A stretch of DNA of 26,668 bases from Oscillospiraceae bacterium (lineage in GTDB: Bacteria; Bacillota; Clostridia; Oscillospirales; Oscillospiraceae). The notes beneath the pieces were generated by a model, which did no database searches, was not told where the DNA came from, and saw nothing but the letters and a program-made list of their open reading frames with translations. A program made the translations under genes and the position numbers. Positions 14,795-23,322 of the stretch are shown one piece after another (within the stretch, counting starts at the first letter, position 1; every line of letters begins with the position of its first letter). The stretch spans positions 1-26,668 of the forward strand of contig JAISKY010000212.1 in the NCBI GenBank assembly GCA_031260745.1. Direction: 5' to 3'.

Positions 14795-15496
14795 TTATCT
14801 GTTGTAGTCAGAATCATATCCCTGATAATCAATGACTTTTTCTGCGGTTATAATACCACAATTATCACATTTTAACGTTTTATTTGTTATTGTCATATCA
14901 TAACCATTTATATGCCTTTCATTATGCGAAGAACTATCTATGACTTTGAATTTATGGTAGGCTGTACCACACAATGTACATATACAGCCTTCGATTATAT
15001 GTTCGCCATTAGTTAGTTTCAAACATGCGTGCCTACGCCAATCATCATTAGAAAAATTTACTGCAATATCTGTCAAAATTGATTTATCAGTCAATTTATC
15101 CAACAATTTAGAACGTATATTGGGGTCGTCATTATTCCTGAAAATATCCGCGAATAGCTCCTGTTTAAGGGATTGGTCTGTAATTTTATCAACAATTTGC
15201 AGACGGAAATCCACAGACGAGGGTACTTTAGCCAAATCCGCAAATATCTTTTGCGCAAGGGATTGGTCAATTAGTTTTTCAGCTGCCTGTACACGAATAG
15301 CTGCATCCTCCCCGTTTTTAGCAATATCGGCAAGTATCTTTTGGTCAGTTAGTTTATTAAGCGCCTGTTCCCTGGCCCAATATTGCCTTGCTTGTCGCGC
15401 AACTCGCGCGAGTTTAGTTTGACTGTTCATTTCATTTATAGCCTTGGATACTTTTTCATCGTTATTGCTCAGCCATTTCGGCTTGAATAGTCCCAT
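14795..15496 (-). CDS. HEAT-like repeat protein with C-terminal zinc-ribbon-like cysteines, function unknown
   Basis: This 233-residue protein has about four degenerate helical repeats beginning near residue 49: LTDQKILADIAKN..., LIDQSLAQKIFADLAK..., ITDQSLKQELFADIF..., LTDKSILTDIAVN.... Units are 26 or 30 residues and resemble HEAT repeats. After them come two cysteine pairs, CTLC (173-176) and CDNC (210-213), that could bind one zinc; CIC at 171 adds a third cysteine. There is no signal peptide or membrane helix. ATG 15496 follows GAGGGG. The gene, especially its 3' third, is clearly AT-richer than its neighbours, which hints at later acquisition. I have seen the LTDQ-LL-DIAKN repeat style in other clostridial proteins without a known role; protein binding is the natural inference. 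Confidence 0.82.
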   Translation of the reverse strand: MGLFKPKWLSNNDEKVSKAINEMNSQTKLARVARQARQYWAREQALNKLTDQKILADIAKNGEDAAIRVQAAEKLIDQSLAQKIFADLAKVPSSVDFRLQIVDKITDQSLKQELFADIFRNNDDPNIRSKLLDKLTDKSILTDIAVNFSNDDWRRHACLKLTNGEHIIEGCICTLCGTAYHKFKVIDSSSHNERHINGYDMTITNKTLKCDNCGIITAEKVIDYQGYDSDYNR

Positions 15497-15575
15497 AACG
15501 TCCCCTCTTAGATGTACTTCTCACTGCATAGTTTAGCAGACACTGCGCGGCAAATTCCAATTTATTTGCGCTTTC

Positions 15576-15604
15576 ATTATAGCGCGGCATAGCGGTAAAC
15601 GCAA
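15576..15604 (-). promoter_or_regulatory. Candidate promoter of the HEAT-like gene
   Basis: On the minus strand TTGCGT (15604-15599), 17 bp, then a perfect TATAAT (15581-15576). The -35 is weak. A start near 15569 gives a leader of about 73 nt. The rest of the 172-nt gap to the divergent amidohydrolase gene is AT-rich and holds no other clear element. Confidence 0.4.
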
Positions 15605-15668
15605 TACCTAAATAGCGTAATCGTATATATTTTTCATTATATCATTAAAACATACAAGGAGATACGCG

Positions 15669-16907
15669 ATGCTATTTTCAGACATACTCTACCTAGCGCC
15701 GGACTTCGAGTTGAAACGCGGTTCCGTCCGAGTTGAAAGCGGCAAAATTGCCGAGATTTCGGTTGAAAGGATAGTTGAAAGCCACGGCGAGGTCATCAAC
15801 GGAACGAATAGACTGTTGATTCCGGGGTTGGTTAACTCGCACTGCCACGTGCCTATGACGCTGTTGAGGGGTTGGGGCGAGGGCTTGCCGCTTGACCGCT
15901 GGCTTGAGGAAAAAGTCTATCCGTTCGAGGCGAAACTGACTGACGACGACGTGTACCGGGGCAGTTTAATCGGTATCGCGGAGATGCTCGCGTCCGGCGT
16001 GACGCGGTTCTACGAGATGTACGACCATTGCGGAGCAATATGCGACGCGGTTGAACTCGCCGGGATTCGCGGCAACATTACACGCGGATTGTTGAGTTTT
16101 GACAGCTCGGGGTTGAAAGGTTCTCAGCGGTTGAAAGAGTCGGAGGAAGTATTCAACCGGAAGTCGGAGCTTGTAACTCCGGAAGTCGCGCTGCACTCCG
16201 AGTATACCTCGAACGAAACCTACGTACGCGAGGTCGCGGAGTACGCGAAATCGCGCGGCGCGAAAATTCAGGTACACGTTTCGGAAACGCTGAAAGAGCA
16301 TAACGAGTGCGTTGCGCGTCGCGGTGTTACTCCGACGGAATACCTCGCGAATTGCGGATTGTTCGATGTTCCGGCTACCGCGGCGCATTGCGTCAGCGTT
16401 ACCGACCGCGACATTGACATTTTGAAAGCTCACAACGTAACCGTCGCGCATTGCCCGGAGAGCAACCTGAAACTGAACAGCGGAATCGCTCCGGTTCGTA
16501 AACTGCTTGACGCGGGCGTAAGCGTCGCGCTTGGTACGGACGGAGCTTCAAGCAACAATAACCAAAATTTGTTCGAGGAAATGCACGTCGCGGCTTTGCT
16601 TGGTCAAATGAACAGCGAGAATCCGCTAAGTCCCGCGGAAATCCTAAAAACGGCGGTTCGCGGAAACTCGATAACGGTCGGCGCGGACGCTGACCTCGCC
16701 GTGATTAATTTACAAAAACCGCATTTAGTTCCGGCTCACGATTTGCTTGCGAATTTGGTGTTCTCCGCTCAGGCAAGCGACGTTGAGATGACAATAGTAA
16801 ACGGCAAAATCGTCTACCGCGACGGCAGCGTGACCGGATTTGACATAAACGACGCAATTGAAAAAGCGTCAGCGGCGGCGGCAAGACTTGCGGGAGAACT
16901 AAAATAA
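15669..16907 (+). CDS. mtaD: Amidohydrolase, 5'-methylthioadenosine/S-adenosylhomocysteine deaminase family
   Basis: Enzymes of this TRZ/ATZ-type amidohydrolase family deaminate adenosine-type by-products of SAM use (MTA, SAH) to inosine forms. Metal and catalytic motifs are all present: HCHVPMTLLRGWGE (about 58), LHSEYTSNE, QVHVSETLKEH (His and the general-base Glu near 203), AHCVSVTDRD and AHCPESNLKL, and GTDGASSNN with the metal-binding Asp near 290. AAGGAG lies 9 nt before ATG 15669. At 412 residues it is slightly short: after AEILKTAVRGN the usual segment that continues as GA-ALG-----G is missing by about a dozen residues before VGADADLAVI. Substrate could also be guanine or another cyclic amine, as paralogues look alike. 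It converges with wecB, 17 nt apart. Confidence 0.85.
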   Translation: MLFSDILYLAPDFELKRGSVRVESGKIAEISVERIVESHGEVINGTNRLLIPGLVNSHCHVPMTLLRGWGEGLPLDRWLEEKVYPFEAKLTDDDVYRGSLIGIAEMLASGVTRFYEMYDHCGAICDAVELAGIRGNITRGLLSFDSSGLKGSQRLKESEEVFNRKSELVTPEVALHSEYTSNETYVREVAEYAKSRGAKIQVHVSETLKEHNECVARRGVTPTEYLANCGLFDVPATAAHCVSVTDRDIDILKAHNVTVAHCPESNLKLNSGIAPVRKLLDAGVSVALGTDGASSNNNQNLFEEMHVAALLGQMNSENPLSPAEILKTAVRGNSITVGADADLAVINLQKPHLVPAHDLLANLVFSAQASDVEMTIVNGKIVYRDGSVTGFDINDAIEKASAAAARLAGELK

Positions 16908-16924
16908 AGCACCTTAGTTATACG

Positions 16925-18022
16925 TCAATTGTCCTTTAGAATCGCATCGGCGATACGCTTACTCGCAAAGCCGTCGCCGAACGGGTTTAGCGCGTTTGAC
17001 ATATTAGCGTAAAGCTCGCGGTTTGTGAATAGCTCGCGTAAGTTTTCGTAGACGGTTTGTTCATTGGTGCCGACGAGTTTAAGTGTCCCGGCGGTAATTC
17101 CCTCCGGGCGCTCCGTCACGTCGCGGGCAACCAGCACGGGCTTGTTAAGACCCGCCGCGCCCTCCTGCAATCCGCCGCTGTCGGTTAATATGAAATAACA
17201 TTTATTCATAAAATTGTGGCAATCCGTAACCTCCAGCGGGTCAATCAGCGTTACGCGCTCCACCCCGCCGAGTTCCGAGTCCGCCGCTTCGCGGACGGCG
17301 GGGTTTAGGTGAACGGGGAAAATAACGGCGACGTCCTCAAACTCTCCGACAAAACGCTTAACGGCGCGGAATACGGAGCGCATTGGCTCACCAAGATTCT
17401 CGCGGCGGTGGCACTCCATAAAAACCGGCGTCAGACCGCTTACGCTTTCGAGTACCGCGTGGGAATAGTCCTCGCGGACGGTGTAACGCAACGCGTCAAT
17501 CTCCGTGTTTCCGGTTACGATAATCTTTGAGGGGTCTTTGCCCTCGCGGAGCAGATTCTCGCGGCTATGCTCGGTGGGAGCGAAATATAGGTCTGCAATG
17601 TCGTCGATTACCTGACGATAGACTTCCTCCGGATACGGCGCGAGCTTATCCCACGTCCTAAGTCCCGCCTCCACGTGTCCGACCGGAATCTGTTTGTGGA
17701 ACGCGGCAAGCGACGCGGCGAACGCGGTTCCCGTATCGCCGTGGACGAGCAGAAGGTCGGGGCGGTACTCGTCAAGTACGCCCTCCATACCTTGCAGGGA
17801 GTTACACACGATGTCGGTCAACGTCTGACGCTCCCGCATAATGTTCAGGTCAAAGTCGGGAGTAATGCCGAACGCGGTCAAAACCTGGTCGAGCATTTCG
17901 CGGTGTTGTGCGGTAACGCACAGCTTGGTTTCGCACTCCGAGCGCGATTTAAGTTCCAGATATAGCGACGCCATCTTGACCGCCTCCGGTCGCGTACCAA
18001 ACGTAAGTAGTATTTTTTTCAT
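16925..18022 (-). CDS. wecB: UDP-N-acetylglucosamine 2-epimerase (non-hydrolysing)
   Basis: The enzyme interconverts UDP-GlcNAc and UDP-ManNAc, the donor for TagA-type transferases such as the one at 3001-3753. The 365-residue GT-B fold shows GTRPEAVKMASL, TAQHREMLDQVL, LVHGDTGTAFA, HVEAGLRTWDK with PEEVYRQVID, TGNTEIDAL, ECHRRENLG, and LTDSGGLQE. I chose the ATG at 18022 because GAGGGG precedes it and the family starts with KKILLTFGTRPE; the in-frame ATG 57 nt upstream lies in the GA-rich repeat. In the UDP-binding loop the family's SGG-QEEA reads SGGLQEGAAGLNK, so a normally conserved Glu is Gly. The rest looks intact. Bacillus orthologues are called MnaA. Confidence 0.94.
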   Translation of the reverse strand: MKKILLTFGTRPEAVKMASLYLELKSRSECETKLCVTAQHREMLDQVLTAFGITPDFDLNIMRERQTLTDIVCNSLQGMEGVLDEYRPDLLLVHGDTGTAFAASLAAFHKQIPVGHVEAGLRTWDKLAPYPEEVYRQVIDDIADLYFAPTEHSRENLLREGKDPSKIIVTGNTEIDALRYTVREDYSHAVLESVSGLTPVFMECHRRENLGEPMRSVFRAVKRFVGEFEDVAVIFPVHLNPAVREAADSELGGVERVTLIDPLEVTDCHNFMNKCYFILTDSGGLQEGAAGLNKPVLVARDVTERPEGITAGTLKLVGTNEQTVYENLRELFTNRELYANMSNALNPFGDGFASKRIADAILKDN

Positions 18023-18041
18023 TGTTCTTCCCCTCGTAAAT

Positions 18042-18154
18042 AGAGCAGAGAGTAGAACGCAGAGAGCAGAAATACCCAATTTGAATCTATTCTCGTATTT
18101 AGCATAGAAAAACAGTATAGGTATCTCTGCTTTCTGCTTTCTACTCTCTGCTTT
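18042..18154. repeat. Long polypurine/polypyrimidine inverted repeat between wecB and ispG
   Basis: A 35-nt left arm (18042-18076) and a 35-nt right arm (18120-18154) are complementary at 31 positions, with two of the four mismatches being G-T. The left arm is almost all purine and is itself built of two similar units, GCAGAGAGTAGAA and GCAGAGAGCAGAA. The spacer of 43 nt is AT-rich. The element sits between divergent genes, 19 nt from the wecB start and 10 nt from the ispG -35 box. It would form a long hairpin in the wecB leader or a cruciform. Confidence 0.8.
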
Positions 18155-18164
18155 AATTCTACTA

Positions 18165-18193
18165 TTGACATTCTAGCACATTTGAGGTAAAAT
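18165..18193 (+). promoter_or_regulatory. Promoter of ispG-polC, positioned for a leaderless transcript
   Basis: A perfect TTGACA (18165-18170), 17 bp, then TAAAAT (18188-18193). Seven bases remain before ATG 18201, so the transcript should begin at the start codon. The GAGG at 18184-18187 lies within the promoter spacer and so would not be transcribed. Confidence 0.85.
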
Positions 18194-18200
18194 TGCAAGT

Positions 18201-19250
18201 ATGAGTAAACAGATTAGCGTGGGAGCCGTAAAAATCGGCGGCGGCGCTCCCATAAGTATACAGTCGATGACAAATACCGACACGTCGGACGTTAAGGCGA
18301 CCTCGGAGCAGATTAACGCGCTCGCGGCGGCGGGCTGCGACATTGTGCGTGTTGCCGTACCCGACCGTAAAGCCGCCGAAGCGACAGCGGAGATTAAAAA
18401 GCTCGTCAGCGTTCCGATTGTCGCGGACATTCACTTTAACTACAAACTCGCGCTGATTTGCGTGGAAAACGGCGTTGACAAAATCCGAATTAACCCGGGA
18501 AATATCGGCGGAGCGGATAACGTCAGAGCGGTCGTAGACGCGTGTAAGTCGCGAGGTATTCCGATTCGTATCGGGGTTAACGCCGGTTCGCTTGAGAAAG
18601 ATATACTCGCGAAGTGGGGCAAAATCTGCGCGGAGGCGTTAGCCGAAAGCGCGGAGGGTCACGCGCGGCTATTAGAGGACGCCGGATTTGAGGACATTTG
18701 CGTGTCTATGAAAGGTTCAGATGTTCCGAGTACGGTACAGGCGTATGAAATTTTCCGCTCGAAGCGTGATTATCCGTTGCATTTGGGCGTAACGCACGTC
18801 GGCGGCGGAACGGGCGCGGCGGTTAAGGCGGCGGTGGGAATCGGCTCGCTGCTGTTAAAAGGAATCGGCGATACTATTCGCGTGTCGATGATGGGCGAAC
18901 CGACTCAGGAGGTCGTTATTGCCCGGGAAATACTTTACGCGGTCGGGCTTAGGCGTCCGGAGTTGGAGATAATCTCCTGTCCGACGTGCGGACGCTGCAA
19001 GGTTGATTTGGAGGAATACGTCGAGCGTACAAAAACCGCTTTGAATAATGTAAAATCGGATTCTCCGCTTAGGGTCGCGGTAATGGGTTGCGAAGTCAAC
19101 GGACCCGGCGAGGGTAAAGATTGCGACTTCGGGCTTGCGTGCGGCCCTAAGAACGGCATACTATTTGCAGGAGGTCAAACGGTGAAAAAAGTCCCGGTCG
19201 AATCGGGTGTAGACGAGCTTTGCGCATTAATCGAGGGAGCGATAAAATAA
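18201..19250 (+). CDS. ispG: 4-hydroxy-3-methylbut-2-en-1-yl diphosphate synthase (IspG/GcpE)
   Basis: IspG is the penultimate enzyme of the MEP isoprenoid pathway and uses a 4Fe-4S cluster to turn MEcPP into HMBPP. The 349-residue protein has the typical start VGAVKIGGGAPISIQSMTNT, the barrel segment IVADIHFNYKLAL and DKIRINPGNIG, and the cluster ligands CPTCGRC (about 260-263) plus GCEVNGPGEG near 296, where the Cys and the later Glu complete the set. Length is normal for Bacillota. No usable ribosome site precedes the ATG; the promoter predicts a leaderless mRNA. Its stop overlaps the polC start as TAATG. The ispG-polC order is common in Clostridia, where dxr and rseP often come first; here wecB, on the other strand, takes that place. 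Confidence 0.96.
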   Translation: MSKQISVGAVKIGGGAPISIQSMTNTDTSDVKATSEQINALAAAGCDIVRVAVPDRKAAEATAEIKKLVSVPIVADIHFNYKLALICVENGVDKIRINPGNIGGADNVRAVVDACKSRGIPIRIGVNAGSLEKDILAKWGKICAEALAESAEGHARLLEDAGFEDICVSMKGSDVPSTVQAYEIFRSKRDYPLHLGVTHVGGGTGAAVKAAVGIGSLLLKGIGDTIRVSMMGEPTQEVVIAREILYAVGLRRPELEIISCPTCGRCKVDLEEYVERTKTALNNVKSDSPLRVAVMGCEVNGPGEGKDCDFGLACGPKNGILFAGGQTVKKVPVESGVDELCALIEGAIK

Positions 19251-22200
19251 TGAAAGAAAACACTAACCCGAAGTTTTCGGAGATGTTTGAGAATTGTTCC
19301 GTATCCGAGGAACTTAGCGCCGCGTTAGTCGTAGCGGTAAAGTGCGATAAGTCGAAGCAGACAATGGAGATAGAGCTTCGCTCGGAACGTCCGCTTGCCC
19401 CGATGATGCTTACGATGGCGGAAGCTCAAATTCGTGACGGCTTCGGGCTGAAGCGCGTCAGTATAAGCTCCGCCGCTCCCGCTCCGCAAAAGAAAACGCA
19501 GAAAAAACAAGCCGGCGAGGTACTAATCGGCTCCAAGCCGATTAAGGGCGTAAGCATAAAAATGAGCGAACTTAACGCCGACAGCGGCAGGGTTACGGTC
19601 GAGGGCGAAGTTTTTGATTTCGACGTTCGCGAATGGAAAAACGGCGGCGGAAAAACCACGTCGTTCAGCCTTACGGATTTCGCTTCGTCGGTTAGAGTTA
19701 AAGTAACCGGGGATTTGGACGTTCAACCCGGCGACTGGATTAGAGTTCAGGGTAATTACATACACGACAGATTTTACGGCGATTATCTGATTGACGGTCC
19801 GAACGGCGTGGAACGAATCGGAAAGACCACTCGCAACGACAATCACGAGGGCGGCAAGCGCGTAGAGCTTCACCTGCATACCAAAATGAGCGCTATGGAC
19901 GCGCTTACAGACGCGGAGCAAGTCGTCGCGACCGCCGCGAGGTGGGGTCATAAGGCGATTGCGATTACCGACCACGCGGTGGTTCACGCTTACCCGGAGT
20001 TCGGCTCCGCTGCTAAAAAGTACGGCATTAAACCGATATTCGGAGTTGAGGCTTATTACGTCAACGATATTGACGACAAACTTGTCGTTAGCGGAACCTC
20101 CGGCGACCGTCCGCTTAACGAGTACATCGCGTTTGACTTGGAAACGACCGGACTTAGCCTGACGAAAGACCGCATAACAGAAATCGGAGCGGTTCTTATG
20201 CGCGACGGCGTTGCGGCGGAGCGGTTCTCTATGATGGTTAACCCAGGTTTTCCGATTCCGCCGGAGATTACGAAACTTACCGGGATTCGCGATATTGACG
20301 TCGCGGTCGCTCCGGGCGAATTCGACGCGGTGCCGGAATTTTTGAAATTCGCGGGTAATCGTCTGCTTGTCGCGCATAACTCGGATTTCGATACAGGAAT
20401 ACTGACTAACGCGTGTAAACGACTGGGTTTAGCGTTTGAGTTTACCGCGGTTGATACGGTCGCGCTGGCTCAAAACCTGATGCCGGAGGAATCGAAGTAT
20501 AATCTCGCGGCTGTCGCGACCGCGTTACAACTTCCGGATTTCAATCACCACAGAGCGGTAGACGACGCGGAAACTTTGTCGCGTATTATGGAGGAATTCC
20601 GCAAACGCCTTGAGGTTTTGGGAATAACGTCCGTCGCCGGAATCGACGACTATTTCCGCGAACAGCGCGCGGTGTACGCGCTGGCTAAACGCTACCCCAA
20701 ACATATTATTCTGCTTGTGAAAGAGCAGCAAGGCTTAAAAAACCTATACAAGCTGGTTTCGGAAGCGAATCTTAATCCGTTTACTCGCGGACACCCCGTA
20801 ATAACTAAGTCAATGATAAACAGTCACCGCGAGGGTTTGCTTGTCGGCTCCGCGTGTGAGAACAGCGAAGTTTTCAGAGCGATAACCGGCGGAGTCGGCG
20901 ACCGCGAACTGCTTAGGCTCGCGGAGTTTTACGACTACTTTGAGATTATGCCGCTCGCGAATAATATGTTTATGCTGAACAGCAACCGAAGCAGAGTAAG
21001 CACTATGGAGGATTTACGCGACTTTAACCGGCGTATGGTTTGGCTCGGCGAAACTACCGGGAAACCCGTTTGCGCTACGGGCGACGTTCACTTTTTGGAG
21101 CCGGAACACGAGATATTCCGCGCGGTATTAACCGCTCAAAAGTTCGACGACGCCGACAAGGATTTGCCGCTGTACTTCAAAACGACCGCCGAAATGCTTA
21201 CGGAGTTTGCGTACCTCGGCGAAGAAACGGCGTATAAAACCGTCGTAACCAATCCGAACTTAATCGCGGATATGTGCGAGGAAATTCAACTTTTGCCGAA
21301 AGGTTTGTGTAAACCGAAACTGGAAAACTCCTGCGAGGATTTGGAGAATCTTGTTTACGGCAGAATGAAGGAGCTTTACGGCGAAAATCCGCCGGAGCTT
21401 ATCGCGAAACGCGTTGACGATGAGATGAAAGATATTCTCGATAAAGGTTACGACGTAATATACATCAGCGCGCAGAGGTTAGTCAGCAGTTCTAACAGGC
21501 GCGGCTATTTGGTCGGGTCGCGCGGAAGCGTAGGCTCGTCGTTCGCGGCGTATCTGGCGGGTATTACCGAGGTTAACTCCCTGCCGCCGCATTACCGCTG
21601 TCCGAATTGCCGCAACAGCGATTTTGAGTCCGGCAAAGGCTACGGAGTTGGCGCGGATATGCCCGACGCGGTTTGTCCGAATTGCGGAACTAAGTACGCT
21701 AAAGAGGGCTTCGACATTCCGTTTGAAACATTTTTGGGGTTCGGCGGCGATAAAGTACCTGATATAGACTTGAACTTCAGCGGCGAGGACCAAGCGAACG
21801 CTCACCGCGACGCGATAGAGATGTTCGGCAGCGCCAGCGTGTTCCGCGCCGGAACAATCGGCGGACTCGCGGATAAAACCGCGTACGGTTACGTAAAAAA
21901 ATACTGCGAGGCTCGCGGCGTAACTTGGCCTAAAGCCGAGGAAGAACGCCTTTGCAAAGCGTTGACGGGCGTTAAGAAAACTACCGGACAGCACCCCGGC
22001 GGGTTGGTTATCGTGCCGCAAAATATGGAGATTTACGACTTCTGTCCGATTCAGCACCCCGGCGACGATAAAGAGAAAAATGTCATTACCACGCATATAG
22101 AGTATCACGCGATGGAGGCGAATCTGCTGAAACTCGATATGCTCGGACACGACGACCCCTCGATGATTAAAATGCTGACGGATTTAACCGGAATCGACGC

Positions 22201-23170
22201 GAGAGAACTTCCGCTTGACGACCCGGAAATGATGGCGCTGTTCACTAACGGAGTAGGCGACGACGGCTTTTCAAGCGTCGGAATACCGGAGTTCGGTACG
22301 GGATTCACTCGCGGAATGCTGGAGGATACGAAACCTACGAAGTTCTCCACGCTGATTCGGCTGTCGGGATTTTCGCACGGTACTGACGTGTGGCTTGGAA
22401 ACGCTAAGGATTTACTAAAAGACGGTCATAATATTGAGGACATAATCGGTTGCCGCGACGATATTATGCTATATCTGATTTCAAAGGGTATGGAGGATAA
22501 ACTCGCGTTTAAGATAATGGAAGCGGTTCGCAAGGGAAAAGGCTTGACCGACGAATGGGAAAAGGCAATGCGCGGCGTCGGAGTTCAGGACTGGTACATT
22601 GACAGTTGTAATAAGATAAAATATCTGTTCCCGAAAGCTCACGCTTCGGCGTACGTTATTATGGCGGCTCGTATCGCGTGGTACAAGGTACATAAACCTT
22701 TGGAGTTTTACGCGGCGTATTTCTCGGTACGCGCGGCGGCGTTTGACCTTGAAGCAATGAGCGGCGGCGCCGAAGCGGTTAAACGCAAAATGAAAGCTTT
22801 GGAGCAATCGGCGTCCGACGCGAGAAAAAAACTTAACGGCGCGGACGAAAAACTATTTACCGCGCTTGAAGTATGTCTCGAGATGTGGCTTAGAGGGTAC
22901 TCTATGACTTCCGTCGATTTCTACAAATCGGACGCGGAGCGATTTCGTATCGAGGGCAACTCGTTAATCCCGCCTTTTATCACGGTCGGAGGGCTTGGAA
23001 TCGCGGCGGCGGCGGAACTTGTCGCGGCAAGGGAACAGGACAAAGACTGGACGATAGAGGAACTCGCAGCGGCGTGTCCTAAGCTGACAAGCACTCAAGT
23101 CGAGCTTCTGCGGCAATACGGCTCGTTCGGCGAAATGCAGGAAAGCGCCCAAATCAGCTTTTTCGACTGA
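19250..23170 (+). CDS. polC: DNA polymerase III alpha subunit, Gram-positive type (PolC)
   Basis: PolC is the main replicative polymerase of low-GC Gram-positives. Domains in order: a short N-terminal region, an OB fold from about 115 (VTVEGEVFDFDVREWKNGG), the PHP domain (VELHLHTKMSAMDAL, about 207) split by a DEDDh proofreading exonuclease (FDLETTGLS near 295, HNSDFDT, HRAVDDAE near 433), then palm and fingers with GYLVGSRGSVGSSF near 750, a zinc site CPNC...CPNCG (about 783-810), the catalytic PDIDLNFSG near 836, and SGFSHGTDVW. ATG 19250 overlaps the ispG stop by one base and has GAGGGAG upstream; in-frame starts further up lie inside ispG. At 1306 residues it is shorter than typical PolC (about 1430), mainly before the OB fold. 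Confidence 0.97.
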   Translation: MKENTNPKFSEMFENCSVSEELSAALVVAVKCDKSKQTMEIELRSERPLAPMMLTMAEAQIRDGFGLKRVSISSAAPAPQKKTQKKQAGEVLIGSKPIKGVSIKMSELNADSGRVTVEGEVFDFDVREWKNGGGKTTSFSLTDFASSVRVKVTGDLDVQPGDWIRVQGNYIHDRFYGDYLIDGPNGVERIGKTTRNDNHEGGKRVELHLHTKMSAMDALTDAEQVVATAARWGHKAIAITDHAVVHAYPEFGSAAKKYGIKPIFGVEAYYVNDIDDKLVVSGTSGDRPLNEYIAFDLETTGLSLTKDRITEIGAVLMRDGVAAERFSMMVNPGFPIPPEITKLTGIRDIDVAVAPGEFDAVPEFLKFAGNRLLVAHNSDFDTGILTNACKRLGLAFEFTAVDTVALAQNLMPEESKYNLAAVATALQLPDFNHHRAVDDAETLSRIMEEFRKRLEVLGITSVAGIDDYFREQRAVYALAKRYPKHIILLVKEQQGLKNLYKLVSEANLNPFTRGHPVITKSMINSHREGLLVGSACENSEVFRAITGGVGDRELLRLAEFYDYFEIMPLANNMFMLNSNRSRVSTMEDLRDFNRRMVWLGETTGKPVCATGDVHFLEPEHEIFRAVLTAQKFDDADKDLPLYFKTTAEMLTEFAYLGEETAYKTVVTNPNLIADMCEEIQLLPKGLCKPKLENSCEDLENLVYGRMKELYGENPPELIAKRVDDEMKDILDKGYDVIYISAQRLVSSSNRRGYLVGSRGSVGSSFAAYLAGITEVNSLPPHYRCPNCRNSDFESGKGYGVGADMPDAVCPNCGTKYAKEGFDIPFETFLGFGGDKVPDIDLNFSGEDQANAHRDAIEMFGSASVFRAGTIGGLADKTAYGYVKKYCEARGVTWPKAEEERLCKALTGVKKTTGQHPGGLVIVPQNMEIYDFCPIQHPGDDKEKNVITTHIEYHAMEANLLKLDMLGHDDPSMIKMLTDLTGIDARELPLDDPEMMALFTNGVGDDGFSSVGIPEFGTGFTRGMLEDTKPTKFSTLIRLSGFSHGTDVWLGNAKDLLKDGHNIEDIIGCRDDIMLYLISKGMEDKLAFKIMEAVRKGKGLTDEWEKAMRGVGVQDWYIDSCNKIKYLFPKAHASAYVIMAARIAWYKVHKPLEFYAAYFSVRAAAFDLEAMSGGAEAVKRKMKALEQSASDARKKLNGADEKLFTALEVCLEMWLRGYSMTSVDFYKSDAERFRIEGNSLIPPFITVGGLGIAAAAELVAAREQDKDWTIEELAAACPKLTSTQVELLRQYGSFGEMQESAQISFFD

Positions 23171-23322
23171 CGCGCCTCCGTCGCTTTGATAGCCCGCGAA
23201 GCCGCGCCGCGATTAGACTTTTTGACATTTTGGCGATATAAAAATATCCTCCGAATATGGATAATTTCTTAACGGCGCGTTATAAAAATGAAAAAAATAT
23301 GAATTTTGTGCAATTTGACCTA

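Noticed and set aside
15050..15440. CRISPR-like or satellite DNA repeats
   Set aside because: The recurring AAGGGATTGGTC-type words are the coding repeats of the HEAT-like protein, not spaced identical repeats.
19523..20377. Long minus-strand open frame opposite polC (284 codons)
   Set aside because: It is antisense to the OB/PHP/exonuclease domains of PolC and has low-complexity, Arg/Asn-rich text typical of shadow frames.
21479..22150. Minus-strand open frame opposite the PolC catalytic core
   Set aside because: The plus-strand catalytic motifs here are unmistakable; the antisense text shows no domain.
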